In this document: positions 22,895 through 36,204 of the stretch, piece by piece
How the letters are laid out: each line of letters starts with the position of its first letter
Position numbering within the stretch: the first letter of the stretch is position 1
Assembly: GCF_034190915.1 (NCBI RefSeq)
Contig: NW_026947488.1
Span: 2,056,501 to 2,120,500 of the forward strand
Origin: Cavia porcellus
Taxonomy: Eukaryota; Chordata; Mammalia; Rodentia; Caviidae
DNA length: 64,000 bases
Direction of reading: 5' to 3'
Translations under genes and position numbers: made by a program
Notes under the pieces: generated by a model
What the model was told of the DNA's origin: nothing
What the model saw: the letters and a program-made list of their open reading frames with translations, nothing else
Database searches by the model: none

Positions 22895-25800
22895 ATGGCC
22901 GCGGCCGCGGCGGGAGGAGCGCCGGGTCCGACTCCCGGCCCCGCCAGGCCGGCGCCCGCCGCCCGCAACCCGCCCGCCGCTTCGCGGAGGCGCGGGGACT
23001 CGCGGCGCCGCCAAGCCGCTCTCTTCTTCCTCAATAACATCTCCTTGGATGGCCGACCCCCGAGCCTGGGGCCCGGCGGCGAGAAGCCACTGCCGCCACC
23101 GCCGCCGCCGCCCGCCGAGGCCCGCGAGCCGCCCGCCCCGCCGCCGATGCCCCCCGCCGGCCTCCCAGGGCTGTGCGCCCGGCCCGCGCCCCCGGGCCTG
23201 CTCAGCCCCACGGCGCCAGCCGGCCTCGTCCTGGACGGCCAGCGCCAGAGGTGAGTGCGGCTGGGGCGGGGTCGGGATCCCGCAGCTCCAGCGGGGACGC
23301 AGGTGCGGGGTGACTCGGGCTCCTGCAGCCCCAGACGCAGGGGTCGGGCGGCTGGAGCCCAGCAGCGCGGGGCGCAGGAGCCAACCCAGGACACAGCTGT
23401 CAGGGTGACCTCGGGCATACTTAACCTTCGTGACTCAGGGGTTGGGATGGTCGGGACTGTGGTTCCAGAATGCAGGGATCAAAGTTGGGGTGTTCTGTGG
23501 CCCACCAGCCTGAGACACATGGGCTGGGGTGTCTGGGGCCAGTAGTGTGAAAAGGGAACAGAAATTGGGATAACCTGTGCTCTTGTCAGCCCCTAGACAT
23601 GGCAGTCACTGCCCCTTTAATGCTGTCAGCTCGTGAATGTGAGGGTCAGGGTTTTCTTCACCTTGGTAATCCCTGAATTTGGGTTTCAAGGTCCCCTCAG
23701 CCCTGTTGGCCTCCAGATCCAGGATCCTGTTGGCTCTGGACACACCCCCTCCCCCACCTGCTCTGTGGGTGCCCTCCAAGGACTCTGACCTCTCTTTCTG
23801 CCCCCTGCACATCTGCCTTCCCATGACTCAGCCTGCAAACCCAGCCCTCACACTGCTCATCCATCCTCAGCCCAGCCAGACCTCACTTCCATGGACCTAG
23901 AGCTGCCAGGCTCTGCCCCCACCACCTGAGTGCAGCATCCCTGGGCCTGCCTGACCTCAAGTGGGGTCTGCACTACTCCCCTACCCCAGTTGCATTTCTT
24001 GGAGACCCCCGCCCAGCTCAGGGCTGCCGTTAGAGGCTGTCCTCCTGGCTCATACCCAGTGTCCTTACAGAGAGTGACCCTGCTTCTAGGTCCCCTCCTG
24101 TGCCCTGCTGCCCCTTCCTGAGGAGTGGCTGCAGGCACCAGGCCTGGTTGTATGGAGCCCCCATGCTAGTCTGCCCTTGGCTGTGCTGTGCACAGGGGCG
24201 CCAGGGAGGGGCTCAGGTGTCAGCCTTTTCATACCATACTTGGGAGTCCTGGAACCGGCCTACGGGCTACTTGTATTGAAGGGGTTCCTCTAAGGTCTGG
24301 CTGGGGACCCCTCCAGCACATTCTAGAGGGTCTGAGGAAGTCGCCATCTCAGCTGGAAGGTGGGAGTATTCCGACTTGTGGCCAGGCTGAGAGGGAGTCT
24401 GACTGCCTGAGTTTTCTACAAGATGTTTTCCTCTGACTAGCCCAGCTGCTACTACAGGGAAAGTCAGTGGCCACCTGGGGCCCAGGGATCAGTGTCCCCT
24501 GAATGCAGCAGCTAGACACCAAGCACTTGGCATGCCCAGCCGGTTTTTTAAGAGCAGGGACAGGGAGCTGCTGAGCAGCTCTTCAGAGACTGCAGCAAGT
24601 GGCCAGCGCGACTCCAGAGGGAGGTGTGAGGACCTGAGACACACCTGCAGCTGGGTGCAGGCTTCCCCCTCACACGGTGTGAGTGCTGGGGACCAGGTTT
24701 TAGGCTCCATTTCAGCAAGGAGCTCAGGCCTCCCACAGGAGCCAGGCCCTATGAACAAAGACTATGGCCTGCCCTGCGGCCTCCAGGGTGGGGCGAGTTG
24801 AGGGAGTGGACACAGGCGAGCGAGGGAAGTACTGTCACTCCAGAGCTGCCCTGACTGGCAAACTGGTCACCCTGTGTGAGCCCTGCCTGCTGTCCCATGC
24901 GTCTCGCCGCCCTGGGCTGTTGGGAAGAGCGGATGTGCCCTGCCCTGGGGGAGGCGTGAGTGGTGCCCTTAGTCTTCATGCTGCAGCCAACCCAGACCCG
25001 TGTGTCGTCCATCCCCCCCACCGCTCATCTTGGTCCTCCAGGGGACTGTCTCCTGCCCTCTCCCTCCTGGGCCTGCCCCTTTGTGTTCCCATGCAGCGGT
25101 CCTTCCTGCCTCCCCGTGGCTGCAGCTTGTGGAAGTCACCCCTCCTGGGACTATGCTGCCTGGTTCGTGGCACTGCTCTGGTTTCACAGAGTCCCTGCCC
25201 CTGCCGCAATGGGCAGCAGGCTCCAAGGATGGGGAGCAGGTGCCCACCAGCCTGAGGCATTGGGAGTCTGGCGCTGATAGTCCATCCTCTCTGTGCTCCC
25301 AGGCCGATCACTAAAGCAAGAGAGGGGTTTCCCTGCTAAATGGAGCTTCTGGCTCTTGGCTTTAGCATTCCAGGCCCTAGGAAATAAGGAGCCTCTTAAG
25401 TCCTGGGGGGTAGCCCCAAGGCATATGTCCTGGGCGCAGTGGTCCAGCCCAGCTCAGGGAACACTCCTGGTTCAGACCCTGGCTCAGCTGTCCAGTGCCT
25501 CTGTGACCTTCAGTAGCCGACAGGCCTCACTCAGCCACAGTCTTCTTCTCTGGGGTGGGTTCACGGGAAGCTCCAAAGCCCTAAGGTCAAGTGATTCCAG
25601 GGGCTCAGCAGGGTGCAGGATAGTGACAGAGATGCAAGCCAGGCCACGAGGGAACAGGGAGCAGTCACATCGCAGTCAGGGTGGAGTTTGAATTGACATG
25701 TAGGACTTTCAGCAAAGCCAGTGAGAGAATCACTGAATCCTGTTTTCTTCATAGAGCTGTTTGTTTTCATGTAACATTGTGATGAATGCCCAAAAGCAAG

Positions 25801-28800
25801 CTGGAGCTCTGGGCTCCCCAGGCTGTTTGAAGCAGGAGTTCTGAGGCCGAGCCTGTCAGACAGCGTTTCCCGCTGCATCCTTTGTGCCATTGTCTTGTGC
25901 TGGAGTCCCAGGGCCACCGCAACAAAGGACCACAAACCAGGCAGTGCACAGCGGCCAGTTTGCTCTCCTCCAGTTCTCAAGGACAAAAGCCCCCTGTCAG
26001 GTGCAGGGAGAACCACCTTCTGGGGCAGGGTCCTTCCCGCCGTTTCCAGGTCTCGGTAGCTCAGGCATCCCTTGGCTTATGGCTGTGCTGCTCCGTTTGC
26101 TGCCCATCTGCACGTACCATTCCCTGGTGTCTGTCTCACAGCCTCTTCCTATAGAAGGACTCTGTCATCGCCTTCATCTTAACTTGATTGCATTGGTAGA
26201 GCTGTTTCCAGCTGAGGCCCCTCCAGGATTCAGACTTCCATGTCTTGGGTGGAGCCTGGTTCAGCACAGCGGCCCTGCTCAACCATCCAGCACTAATTGA
26301 GGGAAGGAGACAGCGCTGCAGGCCAGGGGTTCTCTGCGCTGCACAGCAAATGCAGCCCAGCGCGAAGCTGGTACAGTGTGAGGCAAGGGTGTTGCTGTGC
26401 TGGTGGGGAGCAGACCCCCCCAGAGGAGCCCCACGATGGCACTATAGGGACACACTGCCCTCAGCAGATCCTGCTGAGCAGTCAGGGGTTGCCAGGTTCA
26501 CCCAATTTCAGGCCAGCATCTGCCAGTCTGTTTGCTGCCTGGATTGGGAGTATCCTGCGCTCCAGCTGGGAAACAGCTGGGAATGGTTATCTGAGGCTGG
26601 CTCCCAGAGACACATGGCCCTGTAGTGACCCAGAGGCCCAGCTGTGAGCAGGACCTGGCCACCAGGCCCCTTCCAGCCCCAGGATCACCTTGGGTCCTCA
26701 CACTGTGTGAATCATCCCTGTGGGAGTGAAGGACTGGGGAGACAGGTCCCCAAGACCAGGGTCTCCGGTGTGCCAGGCACAGCACTTAGACCAGGAGATG
26801 GAACGGGGAGGCCAGACAGGACCGCTGTCCATGCTCCTGCCAGTGCTTTGAGCATGCTGGCTGCCAGCCAGACACATGTAGTCCTGTGATAGAGGAGCCA
26901 CCCGCCCCCACCAGTGTCGCAACACCTTCCTGCCGTTGGCCGCTCCCAGCCCAAGTCCAGCTCAAGCCTGCACAGCCCCTTCTTTTTCTGTCTGGGTTCT
27001 TAATGGTGACATGGTCTTCAGCCTCGGAGAGGAGCCTGCCTCTGCCTGCTGGTGTCCGTAGTTAGAAGGTGAACAGCCTAGAGAGTTAGCAAACTGAGGC
27101 GCACGGTCATGCCCGGCCCGTGAGCACTTGGGTGAGGTGTTAAAGCTCAGCCACTGCTACTAAGGGGTGGTTGGGGAGACGGTCCTAGGTCATGGGGTCT
27201 TGTGGCAGCCACCTGTCACCCCAGCCCCAACCGTGACCTCCCAAAACTCAGGTACAAGTAACCTGGGGCCTGCGGCCATGGCGAAGAAAGCTGGAGCCAA
27301 TCCCTCCTGTGCCCCAACTGTACCATGCACAGGTGTCCTGGACTCAGTAGAATTCACCTCATCAAACACCTATCGGAGAGGGCTGCGCGCTGGCCGCGGT
27401 AGCACAAAGGCCAGACTCTTCCTTGGGTTTGCTCGTAGCGATTGTCAGTTGTGGTTTGAGATTCACACCATATGGCAGGGTATGCGGAACGGAGTGTGCA
27501 GCCCCACGGGGCAGCCACCACCCCCAGAAGACACCCCAGAAGGCTCCTCCTGCCCTCTGTGGCCCCCTACATCTGCTGCTTCCTGCCCGCCTTGTGTGTG
27601 GGAGCACTGACTGTGCGTCCACCTCCCGCTGTCCTCAGTGTGGCCAAGCCACAGACCCTGACCCGCTCCTGGCAGATGTGCGATGGTGGGTGAGTTGCTG
27701 AATGGCTTGGCACCCTGTTCCCCATCTACGAACAGAGTGCTGCTGCCTGCCTGCTGGAGCGCGTTTACAAATGAGATGTTTACGAGGAGGGGAGAGAGGG
27801 AAAATCACAAAGGAAAAGAGCTGCGAACCAACTGGGAACAGATTTTAAAAGCTGCCAAAAGGAATGAGTCGTTTCTGGAGTAACCAGAAAATAGCAGAAG
27901 GAGAAAGCCAGACAGCAGAGGCCAGCGCCTGCCCACAGCTCCTCCTCGGCAGCTAAGGGGCCCAGCTTCCGCTGCCACCACTGAGGGCCCACAAATGAGG
28001 TCCCAGGTGTGCCAGAGCCACCTAGGCATCACCAGCGTGATGACCCTGGAGACTGAGCCCTGAGAGCGCCACGGGGCAAAGCCAGAGAATAGCAACAGAA
28101 CACCAACTCCTCCACCATAAGTCCCCTCTGGAGCGGCTTTGTTCCCTACTGGAAGCCCCTGCATTCAGCCACCTGCCCCCGCCACCTGCTCCTCTTGGCC
28201 TGCAGAGTCAGGAGCACTCGGCACCTCCTGGCCCAGTGTCTGCCATAGGCCTCCCCACCTCTGTGCGGGCCAGGACTCCTCCTGCACCCCTAGCTGGGGT
28301 GGGTAGGGAGGCACAGCGCCTAACCTGAGAAGTGAGAAGCTCCCTGCTGGGCTGTTATCTTTTAATCTTTTTTTTTTTTTTTTTTTTTTTTTTTGTCTTT
28401 TTCCTTTTTTTATCGGTACCAGGGATCGAACTCACGACTGCCTGCTTGCAAGGCAGGTGCCTATGCCGCTGAGCTAAATCCCCAGCCCTGGGCTGTTATC
28501 TTTTAAAAGACTGAGTTAGTAAGTAAAGTGGTTGTGGCTCCAGGTGCCAGCTTTGGAGCTGACCAGGACCTGAGCTCACATAGTTGTTGTTCCTGCTGGG
28601 TGGCACAGTGATACTGCAGCCTGGGGAGTGTGAGGCCTGCTCCCCAATAAATGCAGGCCTTGGGTAGTGTGTGGTGGGCTGGTCCTGCCCCGCCGGGGAG
28701 GCGGCCACATGGAGCTAGGCCCCGTAGACTGGTGGCACGCAGGGCCAGAGGGAGAAGCTGTCCTATCCCTGCCCAGGACCCAGGACCCACTGCACACCCT

Positions 28801-31800
28801 GTGACAGGGCTCCTGCCCACAGACTGCCCTTGTCTCAGAGCACACAGCAGAAGCTGCACAGGCAGAGTGACCTCCACCTGCTGGGCAGTTGTCAGTGGAC
28901 GAGTCTCCTGGACCAACTCCACTGTGTATGTACACTTTTCTTTTCTTTGTTTTTTTTCTTTTAGTACAAGAGATTGAACCCAACCAGGGCTTTAGCGCCG
29001 AGCTATATCCACAGCCCTTTTTAATTTCTGAGACAAGGTCTTGCTAAGTTACCCAGGCTGGGCTTGAACCTGCCATCCTGCCTCAGCTTCCCAGAGTGCT
29101 AGAGTTGTTAGTACCCCGGGCTGTACTGCTTGGTGGGGCCCAGAGCCATTCTGAAACCTGTGCAGACAACAGGCTGGCCCCGCTGGGTCAGGCCGCTGAC
29201 CTGCAGCCCAGCCTTCCGCGTGGCATTCAGCCACCTGCCCCCGACACCTGCTCTCCACCCTGCGTTCTCCAGCCTGGGCTGCCCTGACAGTGCAGCCACC
29301 TGCACAACAGCATCTTCTCAGGCCTCTCCAGCCAGGAATCGAGGGCAGGGCGCAGGCAGCGCGGCTCCTTCAGGGCCCCTCCTGGGTGTGTGGCAGCCCT
29401 GCCCTGCATTCCCACAGCATCGTTGTGTCTGTGTCCTGATCTCCTCTTCCACAGGCTCCAGTCATGTCAGCCTGTGGTACCCCTGCAACTGAGCAAGCAT
29501 CAGGGGGACCTGTTTTCTCCTGGTAGCTGCACAGGTGCCATTACCAAGGGCCGAGGGCCAGAGGCTCTTGCATGGCTGTCCCATCTCAAACCACTTGTCC
29601 CTCTGTGAGTGGAGGGCTCACATTGTCCTCAAAGATGGCTCCAGTGGAACCTGCACTTGCTGCCCAGTGGGTGCCGTCAGCCACCTGTGGCCAGTGGGCA
29701 TGAGTGGCCACCAGCCAGGCACCAGGGACGCTGCTCAGGCTGGCTGGAGGCTCACTGATGGGGGAGCAGCCTGGCTCAGGGTATAGCAAGCGCCTTTGGA
29801 AGCAGAAGCAGAAAGATGGGGTTTGCAAGAGCTTCTAGAAGCACGGATGTGGACAGCTACTCACAGGCACAGCTGCAGGGCCTGAGGATGTGACAAGGAG
29901 CCCCCAAAGGGAGCGCAGCACTGCCTGTGCCCAACACCAAGACCAGCTGGATCTCTTCCTGTTCCTAGCATCCCTCTGCACACAGGTTGCCACAAGGCCT
30001 TGAAGAACAGTGCCCTTTGCCAAGGCCTCTGCCAAGTGCCTCATGCCAAGGACTCTGACACTCCATGACCCACACCAGTGCCACCACCTGTGCAAATCCT
30101 CACTGTCTCTGTTATCTGAATGGGGCGATTTTCCCGTTACGACATTGTTGCATGGTTGGTCTTTGACTATATGAGCTGCATTTTTGGAATCCTATGGGGG
30201 CCCCAGCATGAGCATCCATGCCTCTGGTACAAGGCACAGAGCAGTGCTTGGCCTGTGCAGCTGTGCAGACCATTTCTGAGCCAGGAAAGGAAACTCCAGT
30301 GTGGTCTCGCAGGGCAGCTGGCTGCTGTGCCCACTGGCAGTTACTCCTGTACCCATTCGGCAAAATGTGGCTCAAGTCTGTGCTATGGGAAATGCCCAGA
30401 AGACTCCCATGACCCCGGTGGGAGGGCAGTGGCTCGTGCTTATTACAGGGTTCTTCTGGAGAGGTCATAGCCATTCTCCTGGGCTGGACCTGGTTCCACT
30501 GGGGTTTAAGTGGCCTTGGCCCACAGTGCCACCCTGAATCTCCCCCAAAGAGCTGTCGGCAAGGGTGCAGGTGAACAGGGGTGTTTGCCTCGAGTTGCAG
30601 CACGGCCCAGGCTCCCCCTTGGGATCATGTTTAGAGGGCCGCCAGAGCTCCCACATGAGGATCAGGCTCTGCCTCCACTAGAGCCAGGATGTATTTGACA
30701 CCGAAAGAAGTGAGGTGCTGGGTGAGGGAATGGGCTGGCACACGACCTGGGTGTGACCCAGTGTGTCAGCAGTGCTGGTGTCCGAGGAAAGATTACGGGT
30801 GATTAGACAGTGCTTAAATACTCAGTGTGCTAGCTTCCTAAAAATATGACCTGCTTGTCTAATAATGGAAAAACAAACTAAAAACCAAAGCCCCTGTGAG
30901 GCTGGGTGCTGGGCCAAGTGCCCAAGGGCGGTGGCACCTTGAGCCCTTGTGCCTAGCCTGGTGTTGCTTGGTTCAGGACTCTTCTCGTTTCTGTTCTTCC
31001 AGATGGGGCAGGAGGCGGAGGCAAGTGTTAACCTCAGAGCTGGCAGCCCCTCTCCTTGCCCACCTGTGGCCTTGACCTTGGTACCTCGGCCTCCAGGGGC
31101 TGCCTTTGTAGCTTTGTGAGGACCAGGGAGTCAGTAAATAGTAATGGGCACCATGGTGACCCTGGGACTAATAACCCAGGTTTGTCACCCGACACAAAGA
31201 TGTTTCCGTGTGAGGTTCTGCATCCTCAGGACTCAGAAGCTTGTCACCAACACACAGCACCGAAGCTGCCTTCCTGGAGCCTCCCTCATGTGACATAAAC
31301 ACCCAGTGTTGAGCACACAGCACCCACCCCACCCCTGCCCTGTGGAGGCCAAAGCTGTAGCAGAGGTGGACAGAAAGGACACCTGCTCCCACTGCTGACA
31401 GCACTGGCAGCAGGTCATAGGATGGCAGGCATTAGCAACCACCCCACCCCACTCCCCGAGGAGCAGCAGGTGAATAGAAGCCCCAAGTCCAGAAAGCCAG
31501 CCTCAGCGGGGCTGGGAAAGGAAGGTCCAGGCTCCGGAGCCTCCCCGTGAGGGTGCCGAGTGGGAGCCATGGCCTGCTGCGAAGAGGCTGCTGTGCTTGT
31601 TCTGGGCTGGCTGTGGGCCCCAGGGGCCTGCCCTGCCACAAGGGCACAGGTGTGTCCACCACAGGCAGGGCCCTGTGGGACAGGCCTGTGAGATCCAGTG
31701 TGCAGCAGGTACCCCTCGGGTGTCAGAGAAGGTTGGCACAACTTACTCTTTTTTTTTTTTTTTTTGGTCTTTTTCTTTTTTTATCGGTACCAGGGACCGA

Positions 31801-34800
31801 ACTCACGACTGCCTGCTTGCAAGGCAGGTGCTTATGCCGCTGAGCTAAATCCCCAGCCCCGCACAACTTACTCTTAAGGAGTCCACTCTGCAGGGCCCTC
31901 ATGCCCAGCACGGGCTGTGGCGGCTGCTGCTCTGAGCCCCGAAGCTGAGCAGTAAGCCCGGCCCTGCACGGTGAGGTGCCGCCTTGGTGGGAGTCCTGAC
32001 ACCATCTGTGCTGAAAGCCATTGCATCTTCCTTGCAGGAGGCGGGTCACGTCGCAGCGCTGCTCCCTCGAGTTCCTAGAAGACACCATGGGCTGTGCCTC
32101 GGTGCAGAGGTACGCACCCTGCCCTCCCTGCCCTGGGGCAGCCACTGACCCTAGAGGATTCCTGGAAAGCAACCTGCTTTTCTACCTTGCAGAACCAAAC
32201 ATGCATCTGGGTCACCCAGACACAAAGGCCTGAAGAAGACCCACTTCATCAAGAACATGAGGCAGTATGACACAAGGAACAGCAGGTAACCGTACCCCGG
32301 CCCTGGCCCGGTCCTTGAGAGACCTGCCAATTGTCCGGGCTCCTCCCTCTGTGGTATTGAGAGGTGGACACCTGCCTTCCTGTGCTAACAGCCCCAGCAG
32401 GTCCCCGACGTGCCCTGCAAGCCCGGTGTTGTGCAGTGCCAGGGAAGGCCACCAGGTGGACACCAGCCAGTGGGAAAGAGTGAAAGGAAACCGAGACACA
32501 CAGCGATGGGCTTAGCCCCGAGATGTGTCCAGGGGGGAAGAACACATGGCAGGCTAAGCTAAAAGCTGCCATCCAGCTGCACAGCTGCCAGGACACTGCT
32601 AGGCTGGCCCTGGGAGCTGCACATGGCCTGTCCCCTGCCTCCACACTGCCAACTACCATGTCACGGGCCCCAGAAAGTTCCTCTTCCCCCCAGAGCTCAC
32701 CCCACCAGGCCCCCTCCAAGGTTGAGTGTAGGCTTGGACACTCCCTCTCCTGTGCTGTCAGCAGGGCCACCAGGGACCTTGCAGCAAGGGCCAGAGGCAG
32801 CCAAGCACTGGACCTGCAGGCCTGGCCAGGCAGAACTGCGTCCAGGGGGCAGGAGCCTCGGCTGTAGCTGCTTGCTCCTGTGGACCACATGCCACACACG
32901 GTGTCCCCCTGACTTCATGCTTCAGGCCCCACTTTTCCCAGGGTCACCGAGGCCTGGCTTTGAGCAGACCTCAGCCCCTCAGTCCTGTGCCCTCTGCCTT
33001 TGTAAATAGGCCTGGCCTTCCTGGGGCAGGCTCGTCCCAGCGTGAGCCCCCTGGTCAGTGTGTGCAGTGGGACCAGGGACACCCCACCTGTGGAGTACTT
33101 GTGCTCGTGCCCAGTGTAGCTCAAGGGCTGTCATCAGACCTGCCCCCAACAGCCGCTCTGGCTTCCTGGGTCCAAGAGTTCCTCGGACTGACGGGGAGAT
33201 TTCCCAGAGCGCTGGAAACAACGCCACCCTCCCCTGCCCGCCCTCACAGGATCGTGCTCATCTGCGCCAAGCGGTCCTTGTGTGCAGCCTTCTCAGTCCT
33301 GCCCTATGGAGAAGGCCTGCGGATCAGGTGAGTGTCCACACCTGAGCAAGGTCCAAGCACTGGCTCTGCTGGGCCCAGCATAAGAGGTGCTGCCCACCCA
33401 CTGAGGTGACGCGAGGGCCGTGCATCAGCTGCCAGCAGAGCTCAGGAGCTCCACCTCTTCCTGTCCTGCTCTCTGGAGAGCTGTGGTTCGTGCCCAGCCT
33501 GTCTCTTGATTGGCTGCCTGGGATGTTCCTGTCGTCTTACAGACGTAGCCAAGCCTCTCTGTGTCCAGGCCAGGCAGGTGTGCCATGAGCATAATTTAGG
33601 AAACAAGATGGCTTTGGGGGCAGAACAGCATCGTGCAGGACCCTGGCATGTGCCTGGGGAAGCAGCCAGCTCTCAGGGCCCAAGCTGAGCTGCCAGGGGT
33701 GTGCCTGCAAGGGAGGGGTTATACGAACCCAGAAACCAAGCTTGGGCAAGGGAAGGTAAGTGCCAAGTGACCCAGTGCTGCCAGCCCCCAGGTTTGGGCA
33801 GGTCATGTCCATGATGGGCTGGAGTGAGAAGGTGGCCTTACAGCAGAAGCCCCGACACACACCTCTGGGTCATGGCTCAAGAGAGGCCGTGCAGGCAGGC
33901 GCCTCAGTGCAGAAAGATGGGGACTGTGCTGCTAGAGCTGAGCAAGGCCAGCAGTGGGCAGAAGGGCCAGCCCGTTCTCCTGTGCATTGCAGGGATCTCC
34001 GGGTGGACAGTCAGAAGCAGAGGCATCCGTCTGGCGGCGTGTCTGTTTCTTCCGAGATGGTCTTTGAACTGGAAGGCGTTGAATTGGGAGCAGATGGAAA
34101 GGTGAGAACCCCACGGCCACCAGGCAGCCAGCATCCTCAGGGCCAGTGCACAGGGACATGGAAGGCACCTTTCACATGAATCTGAAACACAGGCCAGCAC
34201 ATGCCCTTGCTGCCAGCCCTGAGATATCACCGGGGTGGGAGCCACACGGGGCATAGCAGGTGTATGTGCCCCCACCCAGGCTGGTACGCTGCAGCAAAGG
34301 ATTCCTTGGGCAGAGAAAGACCCAGGTGGAGGGTGGGAAGCTCGTGCTCCAGGATGCTGTGACGTGTAAAACGCCAACCCCAAGGGAGTGGCGTGGTACT
34401 CACAGCTCCTCCCAGCTGTGGCTCCCTCTCGGAAGGGCAGGCATACACGCCCACCTGGCCTTCCTGTAGTGTAGCCCAGAGAAGCAGGACTGAGCCCCCG
34501 AACGTAATTGCGTCTCCAGGTTGTCTCCTATGCAAAGTTCCTGTACCCTACCAATGCTCTGGTGGCACACAAGAGTGACAGCCACAGCCTGCTGCCCCAA
34601 CCTCGGCCCAGCATCCCCCGGACTCTGCCAGGGTCAAGACACAAACCTGCCACCGCCAAGGCAACACCAGCTGGCACAGAACTAGGTAGGCACACGCCTT
34701 CCCCATGGCATAAACTTGTGTGGCCTGTAGGCCTTTGCCATGGCACAGGGGAGGTAGCAAGACTGGCCAGGCCAGGCCAGCAATGGGGCACCCGCACCAG

Positions 34801-36204
34801 TAAGCTACATTCACACCCAAAGTCCTGTTGCGTGCCCTGGCTAGGGCGCAGGGTCAGTGGCAGCCTATCGAGAAACAGCTCCAGGTAGCGCACAGCACTG
34901 GCCTCTGCAGAGCCAGGCACTTGCCCACTGGGCCCTTGGGCAGGTGGCCACAGCAGTCCCTCTCCCCCAGACTTCAGCAGTTTTGCTGGTTCTGAGGGAA
35001 ATTCTAATGGGTCAGGAGCCACCTCTTCTTACAGGGAGCGATGGGGGAGACATGCTGGAGTACAACCCCAACCTTCTGGACGACCCACAGTGGCCCTGTG
35101 GGAAACACAAGCGCGTCCTCATCTTTGCTTCCTACATGGTAAGGGCCTGCTGCCACAGCATGAGGAACTCCAGGACCACCAGCCACAGGGTCCCTTGCCC
35201 CGCTGTAGAACACCAACGGGGGGGAGGGGCGCTAGGCCCACAGACACAGGCAATGTGTGGGGCAGTCCAGAAGCCACCACCTGGCACCATCCTGGGTACC
35301 TGGCATCGGGCACCTCCCTGAGACCCGCACGCTCACGTGTGCAAACCCAGGTCCCATGGAACCCATCCTCGAGCTGGGCTCACCCCTCCCTGCTGCTTGT
35401 ATTATAGACCACAGTGATAGAGTACGTGAAGCCCTCAGACCTGAAGAAGGACATGAATGAGACCTTCAGAGAGAAGTTTCCACACATCAAACTGACGCTG
35501 AGCAAAATCAGGAGGTAAGGAAGGGCCAGCGGGTGCCCCAGCCTGACTGCTTCCCTCTGTGCCTTGGCTCTGGGCTGTCCAGTGAAGGCCATGCATAGCC
35601 ATGGGCAGCGACCACTGAGCTATGGCCACGGCCTCTGCCCCATGGACCCAGCCTCCATCCCACCTCCTACCACAGCCTGAAGCGGGAGATGCGGAACCTG
35701 TCCGAGGAGTGCAGCCTAGAGCCCGTGACCGTATCCATGGCCTACGTGTACTTCGAGAAGCTCGTGCTGCAGGGCAAGCTCAACAAACAGAACCGCAAGC
35801 TGTGCGCTGGCGCCTGCGTGCTCCTGGCTGCCAAAATCAGCAGCGACCTCCGCAAGAACGAAGTAAAGCAACTCATTGATGTGAGTGTGGGGTCCCCACG
35901 TGGCCCAGGCCTTCTCTGTGCCTGCACCCCAAGGAACAAGGCCACGCTGCAGGGAGGGCTGTCATCTGCCTGACTAGGGGCATCCCGTGCCCAAAGCCGC
36001 TGCCTTAGGTGGGGAACCCAGACAAGGGCTGAGCCCATTTAACCTCTCTCTCCTCCAATGCAGAAGCTGGAAGAAAGATTCCGATTCAATAGGCGCGATC
36101 TCATTGGGTTTGAGTTCACAGTCCTCGTGGCTTTGGAGCTGGCCTTATATCTTCCGGAGAACCAAGTGTTACCTCACTACAGACGCCTCACCCAGCAGTT
36201 CTAG
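22895..36204 (+). CDS. CABLES2: CABLES2, CDK5 and ABL1 enzyme substrate 2
   Basis: Ten coding exons give 476 aa plus stop (human about 478): 22895-23250, 32038-32109, 32193-32285, 33250-33327, 33993-34101, 34520-34685, 35035-35138, 35408-35514, 35676-35880, 36064-36204. All introns are GT-AG and the phase closes exactly. The N-terminus [16 protein letters not shown] is followed by a basic patch, the conserved [20 protein letters not shown] and a proline-rich segment with runs of P. Exons 2-6 include [14 protein letters not shown] and [19 protein letters not shown], typical of Cables proteins. The C-terminal third (from about residue 327) is the cyclin-box-like region. Cables proteins are adaptors linking cyclin-dependent kinases to ABL-family kinases; CABLES2 is less studied than CABLES1. 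The start has A at -3 and G at +4. An in-frame ATG at 22754 lies inside the first CCAAT box and is probably upstream of transcription. Confidence 0.95.
25896..26290 (+). repeat. Ancient interspersed repeat, family not named
   Basis: The order GTGCTGGAGTCCCAGGGCCA, CAACAAAGGACCACAAACCA, CTCCAGTTCTCAAGGAC, CCCTTGGCTTATGGC, CATCTTAACTTGATTGCATT is shared, as I recall, by a common mammalian interspersed repeat. I cannot name the family with confidence. Confidence 0.5.
28366..28487 (-). repeat. ID SINE, antisense, with perfect 19 bp target duplication
   Basis: A long T run (the complement of the A tail) precedes the complement of the tRNA-like ID body, ending GAGCTAAATCCCCAGCCC. The 19 bp duplication CTGGGCTGTTATCTTTTAA lies at 28347-28365 and 28488-28506 with no mismatch, so the insertion is recent. 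Confidence 0.92.
28937..29115 (-). repeat. B1-dID SINE, antisense
   Basis: The complement of the ID arm (AGTACAAGAGATTGAACCCA to GCTATATCCACAGCCC) is followed by the complement of the B1 arm (GAGACAAGGTCTTGCTAAG to CCTGCCTCAGCTTCCCAG). Lies in CABLES2 intron 1. Confidence 0.8.
30780..30900. other. AT-rich non-repetitive island in CABLES2 intron 1
   Basis: About 120 bp of AT-rich, non-SINE sequence inside a GC-rich intron, with homeodomain-like cores (GTGATTAGAC, GTCTAATAATGG). Regulatory function is unproven. Confidence 0.25.
31751..31860 (-). repeat. ID SINE, antisense, with perfect 15 bp target duplication
   Basis: The body is nearly identical to the ID at 28366-28487 (two differences noticed in the tRNA-like part). 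The duplication GCACAACTTACTCTT lies at 31736-31750 and 31861-31875. It sits 177 bp upstream of CABLES2 exon 2. Confidence 0.92.
35408..36204 (+). other. CABLES2: Cyclin-like domain exons of CABLES2
   Basis: The last three coding exons (residues about 327-476) encode the conserved Cables C-terminus: [20 protein letters not shown], then [19 protein letters not shown], then [19 protein letters not shown], ending [20 protein letters not shown]. The helical pattern and the [14 protein letters not shown] segment match a cyclin box. It is the best-conserved part of the protein as remembered. Confidence 0.85.

Larger units (their letters stand above)
23251..32037 (+). other. CABLES2: CABLES2 intron 1
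   Basis: An 8.8 kb first intron. It holds an old interspersed repeat (about 25.9-26.3 kb), two young antisense ID elements, one antisense B1-dID and an AT-rich island near 30.8 kb. The rest is unique GC-rich sequence with no recognised exon or RNA gene on either strand. Confidence 0.8.

Noticed and set aside
22699..23418. 239 aa minus-strand open frame opposite CABLES2 exon 1
   Set aside because: CpG-island shadow of the genuine exon on the other strand.
32249..32899. 216 aa minus-strand open frame in CABLES2 intron 3
   Set aside because: Overlaps exon 3 in antisense, has no family features and no supporting splice sites.
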